64,000 nucleotides of DNA from Isoetes taiwanensis (GCA_021234155.1 JAJEKV010000110.1:314187-378186), one strand, 5' to 3'; shown: positions 24,323 to 37,203, numbered from the stretch's first letter. The notes: generated from the letters alone by a model not told the origin. Program-made: numbers and translations.

Positions 24323-26112
24323 ATCCCTACCAATGTATATGCCTCATATTCTGGGCACCAATATATAGTTAGAATTATGAGTTCGAATCCACTCAGTAAC
24401 CACTTCCTATGTTGATACAAATTTATTACTATGCAGTACATAGTTAGAATCGCGAGATTTATCCTGGATGCTTGAAAACCACTGCCACATTGATACAAAT
24501 CTATTACTACAGGTTTTAGAATCAAAGAAATCAAGGTCGCCACGATAAATTTCTTGTGTTACTAATTAACATAAGGAACTCTTGTGCGAAAAAGTTTTTG
24601 ACAGATTACGTTATGTTAGTAGATAGAATAACAAATTAGATGTGAAGCCAGTTTTAACAGGTTTTGTAATGTTATTACTTGACATAACAAGTGGTGTGAA
24701 AGCTCCGTAAAATTTACCTTGATTTAGCATAACAATTAGTTTGTTAACTTAAACTCTACCTTAATTTAACCCTATAGTTTGAATGTACCCTAAGATGTTT
24801 CGATGCTCTGTTTAGAGTGGAAGTGTTAGTTTGGACGATGCATGCTTCTTTGCTGCCCCCAACATCAGTAGAGTAAACGACCACAAATATCTCCATGTGG
24901 GTTGTACCTGAACACCAAAAATTTTCCCTTCGTTAAGAAATATGTAATTTTTTATTATTCCTTTATAGGTCTTTTTAATAAAAATTGGCAATTTTGGATC
25001 CAAAAATTAAAAACGATAACCGAATGCTCAAAATGCATGGGACCACATAGGTTTGCAAGGGTACAAGGGTATCATATTGGCATGGCACCTTCCACGCTCA
25101 GTTGATAAAGTCGGCAATATCTACAATTGTTCCGAAACCACAATATATAAACCCCAATTTGGAAGGTGCTTAACATTGTCAGAGTGTATTAAAACTAGGT
25201 GTTAACTTGTTCCCAACACTAAAAACGAATTCCATAGAGTTTGACAACCCAATGTGCAACATCTAGCTTCGATAACGTGTGTGTGGCAAATATGGTTAAG
25301 GAATTTAAGTCTATAGATAGATTTATAGTTTAAGATAATGTTTAACTCCTAATTCACTACAACTAGGGTTTTATCTGCATCCAACAAAAATTCAGTTTAG
25401 CAAGTGAATTGGCTGAGGAAAATGCTCCCATCATCACACCCTTTCCTGGGGTGGGGGGGTCAAGAAAGAGAAATGTTGGCCGCTGCGACAAATTTCTTGT
25501 AGATATAAAATGAATAGGCCAATTTTTTGAAACAAGAGTGAGATAAGTAGTTTTTTCTTGGTGCCCCTAGATTCTCTTGCTAATCTCTTTACAAAACGTT
25601 AAAAGTTGCCCCGTTTCTTGCAAAAATGCTTAGGCATCATGTCATCCATATCTTACCATGTCGGCCAAACATGCCACACCACCCCATGAAAACCAAGGTT
25701 GTACATTTGTGGTTGGCCACTTGTGGTTGTACATTTCAACTTGGCATGATACATCACCACTTAGAGTGCCACATCATCATGTTCCATGTCAACTTTTGCA
25801 AAATCCCATTTCTCCCACTCATGTCGTGAAAACTGCAAAAACAACACTTGCCAACGGAATCTGAACAACTGAAGCCTAAAACTTTGCTTGCCAGATTGAT
25901 GCTTGATTTTCCATTATTTCTACCACAGAGCTCAACAACAGGGGCTGTGGATCAGTTGGTTTTTCTGCTGAAGAATAGGGGTTGCCTCTCCAGATTCCTG
26001 CCAACGGATTCGTCCTTTTCTCTTCCCTGTGTGCTTTTGTGCTGCGAAAGAGGATTTTTATTTTTTTAACAGGTGAGATAGTGCAAGAAATGAAATACCA
26101 CTTGCACACTCT
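24323..26112. other. Gene-empty stretch with a diverged tandem repeat
   Basis: Between about 24350 and 24512 a unit of roughly 85 bp containing ATAGTTAGAAT and TTGATACAAAT.TATTACTA occurs twice. A B-box-like AGTTCGAATCC is at about 24382 but has no upstream A box, so no SINE is called. The rest shows no gene. Confidence 0.45.
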
Positions 26113-26327
26113 TAAATTTTCTACTTTTCAAACTGATTTTGACTCTATTCAAGGTTTTCACTCTTAGATTTTCTACTTTTCAAACTGATTTTCTGGGTCC
26201 CATAGGCCGATTGGTCTCAGTGGACGATAAAAAACTATTCTTATTTTTATTTTATTCTTATTCTTATTCTTATTCTTATTCTTATTCTTATTCTTATTCT
26301 TATTCTTATTCTATTCAAGGTTTTCAC
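26113..26327. repeat. Short tandem duplication and TTATTC hexamer array
   Basis: A segment with CTTA.ATTTTCTACTTTTCA is duplicated at about 26111 and 26163. From 26241 to 26312 there are about ten TTATTC hexamers. The sequence CTATTCAAGGTTTTCAC flanks the block at about 26145 and again at 26311. Confidence 0.85.
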
Positions 26328-26986
26328 TTTTGATTATTTTGTTCATCCGACACAGACAATTTTGAACTACTTGCGATCTTGTGAAGAGAGAAAGGGATGT
26401 GAAGAGAGAAAAGGAAGGCCTCCGAAATGTTTCAGGATTTTTTTCCTGTTATGTGCGGTCTTTTCCTTCAGACAGTTTCAATTTTCATCAATTTTCAAAC
26501 AAAACTTTCCTGAAATTCTAAGCTATCCACGTGTCATTTCCACCTCAGCCAAATCTGAGATGGCATGCAAATATACCATTAGATCTAAGCTTTTTCTCAT
26601 CCACGGTCATTAAAATTAGAAAAGCCTTAAAAATTGGAGAACGGGGATAGCAAACGACGTCGATCCTCTGCTCTGTAATAGCTCTTCATCGATCCCCTGC
26701 TCTGTCGTAGCGAGTAGCGAGAAGCTACACGCTGCACCTTAAATTAGAAAAGGCTAGGAAAATAGGTTTGGGAGATTTCATTCGTCGGAATTGCCATCGA
26801 ACTAACCTGAAGACACTCGTATTTTCGCACCTCTGCCCGTCCGGCAATCCTTTTTTGTTAACTGGGATTTGCACTTTTTTGTCTCGAACTATTTTCTATG
26901 CTCCATGGTTTATTTATTTTACTTCCGGACTCCATGGTGTAAGAAGTTAATTAAACATCATAATCAGCGTCCTTTGCTTTCTGCAG
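26328..26986. other. Spacer with a plant-repeat-like G-box segment
   Basis: No gene is supported. A segment around 26510-26570 containing TATCCACGTGTCATTTCC is shared with about 46950-47000, so it belongs to a dispersed repeat. Confidence 0.45.
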
Positions 26987-27440
26987 TTGTTGCTCTTAAG
27001 ACTCTCTACGCCAGTTTGAAGTCGACTCCTCTTTTGGGATGGAATTAGACCCATGCGGGGATTTATGGCAAGGAGTCCAATGCTCTGGAAACAGCATTGT
27101 TTCAATGTAAGTAATTAGGTTGTATAACACAATGCACAACTATTTATCTAACCAAATATCAATTTCAATGTATATTGACGTCTTCCCAACCTCAAGCTTC
27201 GCGGTTCTCTGGGTACTGATGTGTCAAACAACAATTTCACTGGTCAGCTGCCTGGCAGCTTCAGCAGCTTGTCAAGTCTTTCAACTTTGTAAGGCTTGAG
27301 TTTGTCTACTCCTGCATGCACAAGTTCTATGAAATCAGGCTGACCAGAATTTTCCAAATCCGCAGGCATTTACAACGAAATCAACTTAATGGGACGATAG
27401 ATGTTCTTACTCACCTTCCCCTGAAGGACTCGTAAAACCT
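26987..27440 (+). pseudogene. STRUBBELIG-receptor-family-like LRR kinase fragment
   Basis: Three exon remnants on the plus strand reproduce the N-terminal order of STRUBBELIG-family receptor kinases. After an acceptor at 26986 comes ALKTLYASLKSTPLLGWN, a stop, then DPCGDLWQGVQCSGNSIVSM, ending at a GTAAGT donor near 27110. Next, around 27197-27290, is LRGSLGT joined to SNNNFTGQLPGSFSSLSSL. Then, after a CAG near 27365, HLQRNQLNGTIDVLTHLPLK and a stop. Expected repeats between the second and third blocks are missing and no kinase domain follows, so this is a truncated, decayed fragment. The family assignment rests on recalled conserved motifs (DPCG..W.G..C and NQL.G.IDVL..LPLK). Confidence 0.65.
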
Positions 27441-30400
27441 CTACTCCACAGCCTTTTAAACATGTATGTTAGTCTGTTAGCACGTAAGAATGTCTCTCAT
27501 TTTTTGTAATTATCTGGCCATTTTAGATCGCACGATCATGCTTGACATTGCCTCTCAGAATTAGGTTCTTCTGTAGTTCTGCACTGATATGACATTCCAC
27601 ACCTCATTTTCTTCTTGGAAAGGTCGTCTTGGTGGTTGTATTAAACAAATCTTCAAGCTGATCTCTAACATTTTCTTTGCAAACAATCTGCCATGATGTG
27701 GTAGCGCTCCAAGATGCATCCTTGATCTGCAGTCTCATCATATGTTGCGAGATCAACATAGAGTCTTGCTTAAGTCTTGCTCCCTAAAGCACGCATAGAG
27801 CAGCCGGATTCTATTATATTCAAGCTGTGGACGAGCTTATTACCTCATAAACCATTATTTTTTTGGCATCAAAGTGGAGATTCGAAGATGGGGCATTGAT
27901 TTGCCTGGAAATTCATGCTGTCATGAAGCCTACACATCCAGACCTAGTTTGTACGGACATATTGGTCAGCTTTCTTGGTTTAGATTTTCCTTTATCAGAG
28001 ATATTTTTCTTGCTTTAAATTTCATGAGAGAAGCATTTGGTTTTAGAGATTTGTAAGGATTATTTCCTGCTAGTCATAGACCTGCCTGCTTTTACCATAA
28101 AATTTTATGCGATTTGTTGTGCTAAAGTGGGTATATTTCTAAGCAATCTAGAACTCTTACTGTCTACTCTCATTGTGTATAGTGAGCAACATTGGAAGCG
28201 GGAGAACATAATTATTGTAGCTGCACCCATTGTCTAAGTATACATCTGCTGTTACATTCAGGAACATCTCTTGTCCATCAAAAAATTCTCTCCCGTAGAG
28301 TAGTCTGAGTGATGGGCATGGTTGGTGCTGCAAAGCATGAAAACAGACACATGGTTGGCCTTCTTGTGCAGAGACTAACTTGCAGCGAAATCCAACAGCA
28401 CTACTCTTCTAAGCTGAATGTGCATTTGGAAAGAAAGTATATTATCATGTATCAGGTCCATTTTTATTTCTAGAGTTGGGTAGAAATCTCCTCCATGTTG
28501 AAAAGCTTAGTTCAGTTAATAATGCATCTGGGTTATTATTTCATGGAATGCTGGCATGTTTGAGCTACCTTTGTTTTGTCATGTTTGATGTGCAATAAAG
28601 CGTAGTTTCGACTTCTTGTTCAATGGTGATCCCGAAAGCCATGATATTGTTTCCAGGATGAAGGTGCCTCAATTGTCCAGCTATTCTCATGGGATAGTCC
28701 TCCATCATTATAGTGGAATGGCCTCCACATTGAACATCACATGTATGTGGACGAATTAAGCTATCAAAAGATTGTGCTGATTATATTAAATGCAGTTGAG
28801 GTTATAAAGCAAACCTCCAAGAACCAAGACATCATGATTTTTGCCGTTGCATTTCCATTTATCAAGAATATCAATAATTTATCCCTGCTCTTTACAATGT
28901 TTTTTTGCAGATCAATGGGCCTTGAAATCCCCTAGACGTTTTACATTGGTTGCTATATATGTGGTTGGCTCCAGGAATATTAACTGGACAGCAGACTAAG
29001 TGCGCACACTTTTGCATGAACAAGTTTATTGTCTTTAGTCATCAGCCATATCTGCCCATTTGTCTTGTGCTATGAACAAGTCTAATGTACCCTCCTTGAA
29101 GTCATCATCCAGATCTGCCCATTTATCTTATAATATTGTCTATATTTTTCATAGATTTCTTCTTGTTTTACAGGCCATTCACCATTAGACATATTTTTCG
29201 AGAATCTCTCTTCATAACTTACCATTGATCATGTCCATCTCCATAAATCTATAATAGACAACATTATTAGATTACTTTATCATAACTAATCTGGCATTAT
29301 TGAGGGGATTCAGCAGACTAATCATTCCTATCTGCACAAATATATCTAACACTCATAACATAGATCATTTTTGCATTAAGTCATATATGATACCTGATTT
29401 TTGAGTGCAGAATCATATGTATTTGTCCTTGAGTAACTTCAGAAGCTAAATAAGCCCAAAAATCAGATCCAAACCTCTTTCTCCTTGCAGGTTGAGAAGG
29501 GAATGTAAAGAAAATGCCAGTCTGGAAGCATTACCTGGTAACGAGTATTTTGAACTAATTCTTTAAATTCAAACACTGTGAAATGCCAGACAACTAACTC
29601 CTTTGTCGATTCCTTGTCTACTTTATTGCATTCAGATTTCAATATCATGCTGACTTTAGCATTCACACCTATTTTTATCAGAATTTTTGCACTTTTATCT
29701 GTGACATTTCCAATTAGAGGCTCTGTTTTTAACCTTTGGTAAAGGAGATTTATCCTCTATCTTTTTAAGCAGAAACAGTTTTGCATTGGATTTTAAAGAC
29801 TGCAATCTGTTCATTCGCTCTACAGGCTTCTCGCCACACTCTATCTCGCTCATCTTCTCTTTTTTGATTCGTTTAGCCCTCTACCACGTTCGACCATTGG
29901 ATTAGTCTACTCCAGTCCAGTTGCAAATTTTAACACCCGCAACCATATAATATTTCGATGTGCAATGCCCTGCTGTTGAAATAAATTTGTATCAATGGTT
30001 TCGTGAAATAAATATCAGGTATCTAAACCTGTAAATAACAGCCCGATCCCCATAAATGTCAGATGCATCAGAGAAGGGTAATATAAATCAACATATTGGC
30101 ATCAAGTTAAGCAAAGATTTTGCATACTAATTTATCTCCTTTCTGCACCAGAGTTGAATTGAATTGAACACAATGCACAAATGAAAAAAATTAGCAAGAA
30201 ACACTCTCCATGCTTTAAAATGATCAAATGTGATAAATCTATCATTGAGTAGATCCAACATTTCATTCTACAGCATTAACCACAAGAAGTACAATTCTAT
30301 TTATATTACTTTGCCCAATTTCCCTACGCCTTTATTTTCTATAGCCTATGTCGTGTCTTTTTTTAGTTTTTTTTTTTGATGAAACACCTGATGTTAAACA

Positions 30401-30555
30401 AGGCCAAGAAGTTTGTTCCTCAAACAAAAGGAGAAACAAACAAAACTTAATTCCTTATTTCCTTACATCTTGCCAAATACTACAGCTTAATGGCTCCAAA
30501 CTTAAATGTCTAACAAATTTGACCTTGCTAAGGCCTTCTGGTGTGCCTTTTGCTA

Positions 30556-30588
<33 letters not shown>

Positions 30589-30995
30589 AATATGTTGACT
30601 GGTATAACCTACCCCTAGGAACATATCCTCTAAAGCATAATTAAATAGGACCTCTAATGGTAAGGAATACCATATTATGTTTGTAGGACTTAAAATATGT
30701 GATATAAGGTAAGTTTAACGGTATCTTAGGGTTATATTACACAATACCAGTTTTTATTTTTTACCCTAAAGGCATTTGTGAAGTATAATCGTTCACAGCC
30801 GGATATTGGATCCAAGGACCGGATGACCAGCCGAATACCATTAAGAGGCGTCCGCATTCCCAATGATCTTAGGTATGAATACTTGGCAGGATTCCACATG
30901 CATGAGCTTTACCATTCATAGATTTTCTGTTGAATAAGATTGCCTCGAGACTATGTAATTTATGAAGAGCTGACAGATTTCTTAGACCTTGACAC
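27441..30995. other. No clear gene
   Basis: AT-rich sequence with many short random frames. A 28-base T run lies at 30557-30584, at the end of a stretch (30360-30560) that resembles the antisense 3' end of a retroelement, but nothing decisive is visible. Parts could be introns of the lost receptor-kinase gene. Confidence 0.45.
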
Positions 30996-31352
30996 TTGCT
31001 TTCGTATAACCTTAATAGCTACACAAATGACTCAGATTCAGACCCTGATAACTTTATCTCTTCCTCCGATCTTGAGCGCCTTAATATAGAATGCATTGAA
31101 AAGGAAATTCAGTGGTGCAAAGATAGTTTGGATTGCAGCCTTAGCAGTAACCTGATGGCTAAGGATAATGATGCTCATGGATAGAAACGTAGTAAGGATG
31201 AATCGGTTGAAGCTATTAGCAAGAAAAAACCCTCTGGAGATACCATTCATAACAAGATCCAGCATGGTTCAGGACCTGGGGCTAATATCATATCTGTTCC
31301 AGAAACACAAGATAATGAGGGCTTTGTATCAGAACATGACAACGATCAGGTA
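30996..31352 (+). pseudogene. Unrecognised acidic exon-like fragment
   Basis: One frame is open as TNDSDSDPDNFISSSDLERL and CIEKEIQWCKDSLDCSL, then after a TAG stop the next frame continues with KPSGDTIHNK and VPETQDNEGFVSEHDNDQ up to a GTATAT donor at 31350. The acidic, low-hydrophobicity composition looks coding, but no family is recognised. It lies just beyond the 3' end of the minus-strand DUF7869-like gene. Confidence 0.3.
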
Positions 31353-31601
31353 TATTTCATAATAATTGCTTAAGTTTGTGTATATTAAACTGAGAGTAAA
31401 ACCATCATTCAATTAAATTGGGTTTATGTCTTAATTTTGGGACAAATTTCATATTGCATGTTTTTAGTAGCATATTCAAATTCACACATTTCACCTCAAA
31501 ATTATGAAAACGTAATATCATGTTATTTACAAAATAGTCAATATTTCACAATATAGCACCATATATCATAAAAACGTGATAACAAAAATTTACATAGTTA
31601 T

Positions 31602-34491
31602 TCAACTTTCTTCAAGCACCCCCAATGATATCATAGCCTTCTTCCTGACATCCTGAGGTATTGTAATTCTCGCATTTCTAGCTGGAATAGTGTTTGGAGT
31701 CCACGAGTACAAAACACTTTCATAGTCTAGCCAAAGATCAGGATCACTCGGATTTCTCCTCCATCTCTTTGTCCAACAATCTGAGTACCTTTCTTTATCC
31801 GACACGTTGGTCAACCGATGTAATTTGGACACCACCATTCCACCCGCACATGGTTGAAGTTAATATTACCTTCTTCTTTGCAAATATCGGAGATAGTGAA
31901 CCCCAACCACCTTTGGATATGTATCTAAATCGATGGCTTTACTACCACAAATTGGTGGCATTCCAAGTCGGTGGAAGGTTCATAAGCATCCATGCCTAGA
32001 AACTTTGGCCTATTGTTCTTAGGACCAACATAGTGTTTGTCGAGGAAGGAGGAGGAGCATATTGCTTGCGCGAATGCTACTTACAGTGTCATCAAAATCC
32101 TCAAAGACTGCTAAGGTCTTCCACCTAGTCTTAGGCAACCACCCTTCTTTCAATTCATCCGAGGATGTGTCTATCTCCCCAACGGGTTAATCACCTTCTT
32201 CCGGTAAGCCACCAAGGCACGGTTGGTGTCATCCGGATTGGTTTGCCAATGCTTTATATAGTCTTGGATTCCTTCCTTAGTCAATCCCAATTGCTTCACT
32301 TCTTGATGGGTTTTAAAGCTTTTGGTTGACCTAGAGGTATCATAGGCTTGCCATTCTCATCTCTACGTCATATTTCCTCCCCTCCTCTCCACTCATCCTC
32401 TGAAGGTCTCATCTTCCATTGGAAGATTGGAATCCCATCTCTCACCCAAAAGTGAACTGCAGAGGCCTGGAATGACCTTCAAGATCCAATGTATAACCAT
32501 CCACAAAGCTCTTCCAATCGGGCACTTCTTCTATGAGAGAAGCTATAGGGTTTGGAGTAGTGCATTCATGCAAGATTTCCATTAGCCTAGGAAAGTTGGT
32601 CTTTGTTTTTTGCTTCAAGATACAACTATATTTGCCAAATAATGCATCCACATCCTCATGGGTATGCCGGGCATAAGAAACCCTAAATTAACTCTTTCAA
32701 ATATCCCCACAACTGTTAAGTAGGATAGGAAAGAAAACATCCACTTGTTCTTATTTTGGCCAAAGACAATTATCAAGTTGCAAGAGAAACCTTTTGGGTA
32801 GATCTTGAGGTTTAGCACGTGAAGTTGAAGCTCCAACATGTTCATTAGACCCATGCTTCCTAAACCTTGCCTTCTTTGAACTTTTCAATATTGTTAGGGT
32901 TTCCATCTAACAATGCTCTATGTAGTGCCCGGCTAGCTGAAGGTCCTGGAGGTGACCATTGTATCCATTTTCATAGTTTCTCAAACACCTCATGATACTC
33001 CCAATATGAAAATCACGGACCATCACTCCACAACTCCAAACTAAAATGGCCATAGTAGGTTTGATTACGCCCATGCAAGATTGCCCCGATCATTGAGATC
33101 GTAGAAGGGTATGATCTTCCACATGACTTTGGTATGTACTTGAATTGTGGAAGACAAGTCTTTGCTGGTCCATCTTGTCATGTATAATACATAAATAGTT
33201 ATTGGGTTCCAATGCGGATAAAGTCCTCCACATCCAATAACATGATCTACATGATAGTTGGTCAGTCATATGGTCCTTCATATGCTCCCCTTATCCTAGC
33301 CCTTTGACTAGGTTGCACAGTCTTATCAAGAGTCTCCTTCAACTTAGCACATAAATTGCACTTTGCAAAGTTGTTTGAAGTTGCTATGGTGACATGATTG
33401 AAATGCTTCTTCCATAACCTACTAAAGCTAGGTTGGGATATTGGAAGAATTCCCAATTCTCAAGTAGGGAATTCACTTCTTCCAAAATACTCTTTTGAGT
33501 ACAATGTGATGGCAACCTTTTCTCAACAACTGCTCTTCCCTTTTCATCCCTTACGCTTTTGTGTGGCATAGACTCTGCATTGAAATCAATATATTTTTCA
33601 AATATCTCCCTGGCAGCCGTGGTCCTATTTGTTGGTCTCAACAAACCATTATTTCCATGTAAAGCAATCCTGTTCCCCTCTGCACATTTTTTTTTTGCCA
33701 ATTATGCCATGAAGAAGTTGGAATTGCATGGATACTCTGCCATGCTTTTGCACATATCCATTTGCCTAGCAAAGGGTATCTTTTTTGTTTGGGTTTCTTT
33801 CATCTTGAAGTGCATGCTCAAGATTGTGTACATGTAGGTCCTCCTCTCATCAACAGTGTACTCTTGAAAAGTGGCTCTTGCTTCCACCAATTGTTCTATT
33901 GTGAAGAATTGCATACAATCACTCCAACAACAATCTGAGCCCCTAACCTTCACCATTGTCTCACGTTTGGTGTCACTAATCAACTTGGCTCTTTTGCTAG
34001 GATAATGTCTGGCAACTGATACTTCTCCCCTTTTGCCTAGGTTTAGAGTTCCAACTGCCAATGGATCAATATCAAGACAATCATTGTCCCCAACAACCTC
34101 GGGCTCACGGAAAAATATAATCCTCCACAAATTGAACACTACTTATAGGCCATGCCATGATGCAAGGAACCTCCAATTGCTTGACACAACCAAAACATTC
34201 CTTGTCACCCAAACCTTTACCTTTCCAGTTGTCTTCCAACATCGAAATTGCAATACCAATATTGTCTTCCCCTAGCCTTTCATCATTAACAGCTTGACCA
34301 GGATCTGCTAGCACAATGACTCCTTGGCCTACTATTTCCTTGTTGCACTTGTGCATGATTCTCACCTTCTTGTTCCTCCATTGCACCCTACTATAGAGGA
34401 CTAATTGTTTTTCTTCAACATTCTTGCTAGGAGTTGGTTTTTCATTGATATTGCTCTTTTCACCATCTTGAGTTGGAGGGGCACCATTGAC
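31602..34491 (-). pseudogene. DUF7869-like protein gene, module copy 3 (decayed)
   Basis: An exon starts at 34491 after a CTAG acceptor and reads GEKSNINEKPTPSKN, then GQGVIVLADPGQAVNDERLG (about 34320) as in copy 1. Further blocks are CMQFFTIEQLVEARATFQEY, SMPHKSVRDEKGRA (about 33560), a CxxC segment KCNLC (about 33350), CIIHDKMDQQ (about 33170), LQLDN (about 32775), HTHEDVDALFGKY (about 32640), EVPDWKSFVDGY and finally DCWTKRWRRNPSDPDLW (about 31760). These follow the same order as copy 2. The three acidic blocks are candidates for a metal-binding triad. Frames change near 34110, 33700, 33450, 33260-33090 and 32870-32650, so the gene is dead. It points away from the copy 3 methyltransferase-like gene. 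Confidence 0.7.
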
Positions 34492-34841
34492 CTAGGCAAA
34501 TTGCACCCTTTTTAGTCAATGAGTAAGAAAAAATTATTACACCATAAGATAAAAAAAAGTACGTACATTTATGGAATATGTAGAGGTAAATCAAATTTTT
34601 TTAAAAGCAAGAAATTCCTTGGAAATAGGTTTAATATAATAATAACAATGGGCGTAAACGAAATCATTTAAAACAAGAATTTTCATGGCAACAACAAGGA
34701 AATGACATTTATATAAATATATCCAAATTTTAATTATCGAAAATTTGGATATATGATTACGAAAAGACATATAACTAATAGGCGTGAGAATTTATTATCC
34801 ATAATAATATACCCTAGATAATATAGTCATGGAATTTAAAT

Positions 34842-34906
34842 GACGCTGGCGTGTTATTTGAGGCAATAAATTATTCACGCTAAGAGCTAATTAACCCTAT
34901 ATAAAT
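34842..34906 (+). promoter_or_regulatory. TATA promoter, copy A
   Basis: A GACGCTGGCGTG palindrome (34842-34853) is followed by ATTATTCACGCTAA and by TATATAAAT at 34898-34906, then TTCACGCTCTC. The block is repeated at 36025-36110 with conserved spacing. The ATG of the acidic-protein gene lies 61 bp after the TATA start, consistent with a 5' leader of about 30 bases. Confidence 0.6.
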
Positions 34907-34958
34907 CCGGTTCACGCTCTCAAGACCATTCTGTCCCAATTTTTTTTTTCTGCCCGCC

Positions 34959-35449
34959 ATGAAGCGTTCAGCCTCAGCGCTTCATGAAGAACCCGAGGTC
35001 TCGTCAAAGAGACGCGGGTTGAAGAACCCCTCTCTTCCCCGCTCATCGATTTCCTTGCCCAATTCTCCCTCGATTCGATTCGGAGGATGATTCTGATTTC
35101 GAGATGGAAGAGGAGGAGTTGAGCTCCCTCGATTCCTCCGATCAAGAAGAGGAGGAAGAGGAGGAGTTGGAGGAAGAGGAGGAGATGTCCTCCCAAGAGC
35201 ATGAAACCGGCCTCGCTTCGGGGTTGGCTTGACCCTGAAACAGAGAATGAAATCTCTGAAGAAGAGGAGGAGGAGGAAGAGGAGGAGGAGGGGGAGGAAG
35301 AGGATGAGGAGGAAGGTCGAGAATTCGACCAGTTTTTAGAATGGCTGAGAGATGAGCCAGGTTTGCATGTCTGATTTTATTTTTTTTCACCTTTCTTTCT
35401 TTTCTAACACCTTTCTTCCTTCTTTGTTGCAGACGTGGAAGATCAATGA
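34959..35449 (+). pseudogene. Acidic low-complexity protein gene with one intron
   Basis: The ATG at 34959 opens MKRSASALHEEPEVSSKRRG. Later frames carry EDDSDFEMEEEELSSL and a Glu-rich run ending FDQFLEWLRDEP. A 72 bp intron (35361-35432, GT...TTGCAG) joins to DVEDQ and a TGA at 35447-35449. The basic N-terminus followed by a long acidic tract resembles a nuclear acidic protein, but no family is recognised. Two frame changes (about 35088 and 35232) break the frame, unless one lies in an unrecognised intron. It sits between the divergent arms of module copy 3, directly behind a well-formed TATA promoter. Confidence 0.5.
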
Positions 35450-36682
35450 TGCAGATCCCGGGCGGCCCCTTTTTTTTTTGGTTGCTTACAGAAGCTTTGG
35501 ACACGCCTCCGGGCATTTTTTTTCCTGTAATTTTGTGAAAAGCCTTGGGCATCCCAGACATTCTCCTCTTATGAATGAAATCAAACAGTTTTCGTCATAA
35601 AATTTTCTTCAAACAGTGTTCTTCGAACAGCTTTTCTGTACATAAAATTATTTGAATTAAATCCAACTGTTTTCTCCAATTATTTTGTCTCCAAGCTGTT
35701 ATCTCTAAAATTTTGTATCTGCAAATTTTGTCTCAACAAAGTCTCGGGAACACTATAAATCAACCACATGAGAAATCTCTGATTCGTCACAGTAACCATA
35801 GGAAATTTTCCTATACGACCTAAAACAATTCCCCAACCTTACAAGTCATTTTTTAGCCTTCATAATTTTGCCTTTAAAATCATTTTTAATGTAGCCTATA
35901 TAAAATTTCTAAATTCTATTTTTTCGAATGCAATAAATGGAATAAAATGCCGTGAGAATTTATTGCATGAAATGCAATATTCTCCATATATACCATATAC
36001 ATGTCATGTCTGGCGGGAAGACCGTACGCCAGGCGTGTTAATTCAAGCAATCAATTATTCACGCTAACTTTTTTCTAATTGTGCCTATATAAATCCATTT
36101 TACGCTCTCAAAGTTCCTACATTTTCTTCCTTCCTTCATACGATTTGCCGGTTGCGCTTCTGCTGTGTTTGGATCCGCCGTCCCGAAATCTTGGTGAGCA
36201 GATTTATATTCATCAATGTTAGATGTTTGGTTTCGGCAATTCCTAACTTACTAAAAGACTCGCCTTTTGTTCTCAGAGCATCAGAAAGTGAGAGGAAATC
36301 GGAGACTCAAAATTAAAACCAAAAGCAGAGGACTAAGGTCTGCGAATCGAAAAAGCCTCGAATTAAAACCACAAGCATAGTCCTCCGTTCTTCGAATCCT
36401 TCCAGCCTCAGAACTCAAGGTTAGTTTTCATTTAGTTTTAAGTTGCATCTCAATGGCAGGTTTAATCCAAGAAGACAAGCTTTTGCATTTGCTCGAGGCA
36501 GAGGAAGCAGATGATGTTTATGAAAACCAGAATAGTTTTTTATAAACTTCATCTGCTTCTTTTTGTTTCGAGTAAATTCTTGAGTTTCTCTTCCTGAATT
36601 AATCATGCTATTGCATGCAAGTTTCTATTATGAATAAGTGTAGTAGAAAGCATTAGAAAAATCTGAAAGATAATATTTGAAA
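35450..36682 (+). promoter_or_regulatory. Spacer with duplicated TATA promoter, copy B (36025-36110)
   Basis: No intact gene is seen. At 36025 a TACGCCAGGCGTG palindrome, then ATTATTCACGCTAA, TATATAAAT (36086-36094) and TACGCTCTC repeat promoter A almost motif for motif; the similarity extends about 90 bp further upstream (GTGAGAATTTATT). Downstream, GT...CAG signals suggest 5' exons ending near 36192 and covering 36279-36420. These could be leader exons of the methyltransferase-like gene of copy 3. Confidence 0.5.
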
Positions 36683-36967
36683 CACGCTAAGCGTGTTTTA
36701 TGGTAACCTTGGCCTTCAACATGAATACACGCTCGGCGTGCATTCAGCAGGGAGGGAGAAAAAAAACCTGCATGAGATAGATAAGTAAATAGATAAAGGC
36801 CAGGCTGCTGAATGCACGCCGAGCGTGTATAGTTTTTCCTATATAGCAGTTTACACGCTGAGCGTGCAAACAATTGTATCCCTACTTTCAACTTTTACGC
36901 TAAACACGCCGGGCGTGTCTCTTAGTTTCTAAGTTTATAAATAAAGAAATATAACACGCCAGGCGTG
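36683..36967. repeat. Array of six CACGCC..GGCGTG palindromes
   Basis: Thirteen-base palindromes at 36683-36695, 36728-36740, 36815-36827, 36854-36866, 36905-36917 and 36955-36967. The outer CACGC/GCGTG arms are constant while the middle three bases vary. Spacers are unrelated in sequence and AT-rich, so selection or copying acts on the palindrome itself. Confidence 0.9.
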
Positions 36968-37203
36968 AATAACCGATACTCGCTCACTTCCTATTGATAG
37001 ATGCGGTTACATTAATCACCCGGTTGGTGGCGAAGATGGATTAAAATTACATTTGGGCCAGCAATCACACGGCCCGACTCGGTTTCGGCTCCAATCTCCG
37101 GTCCGGTTGAACCTTGGCCGAGCACGGTTAATTTGGAGCACCGATCTTGCAACCCCGGAGTACTTGGATCAAGTAATGATGATGGCGGCGAGAGCGCGGG
37201 GCA

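Noticed and set aside
35142-35561. Ser/Pro-rich minus-strand frame of 139 codons
   Set aside because: Antisense of the Glu-rich plus-strand gene, whose promoter, ATG and intron fit better.
36683-36967. CRISPR array
   Set aside because: Repeats are short palindromes of 13 bp with irregular spacing, in an intron-rich eukaryotic context, with no cas genes.
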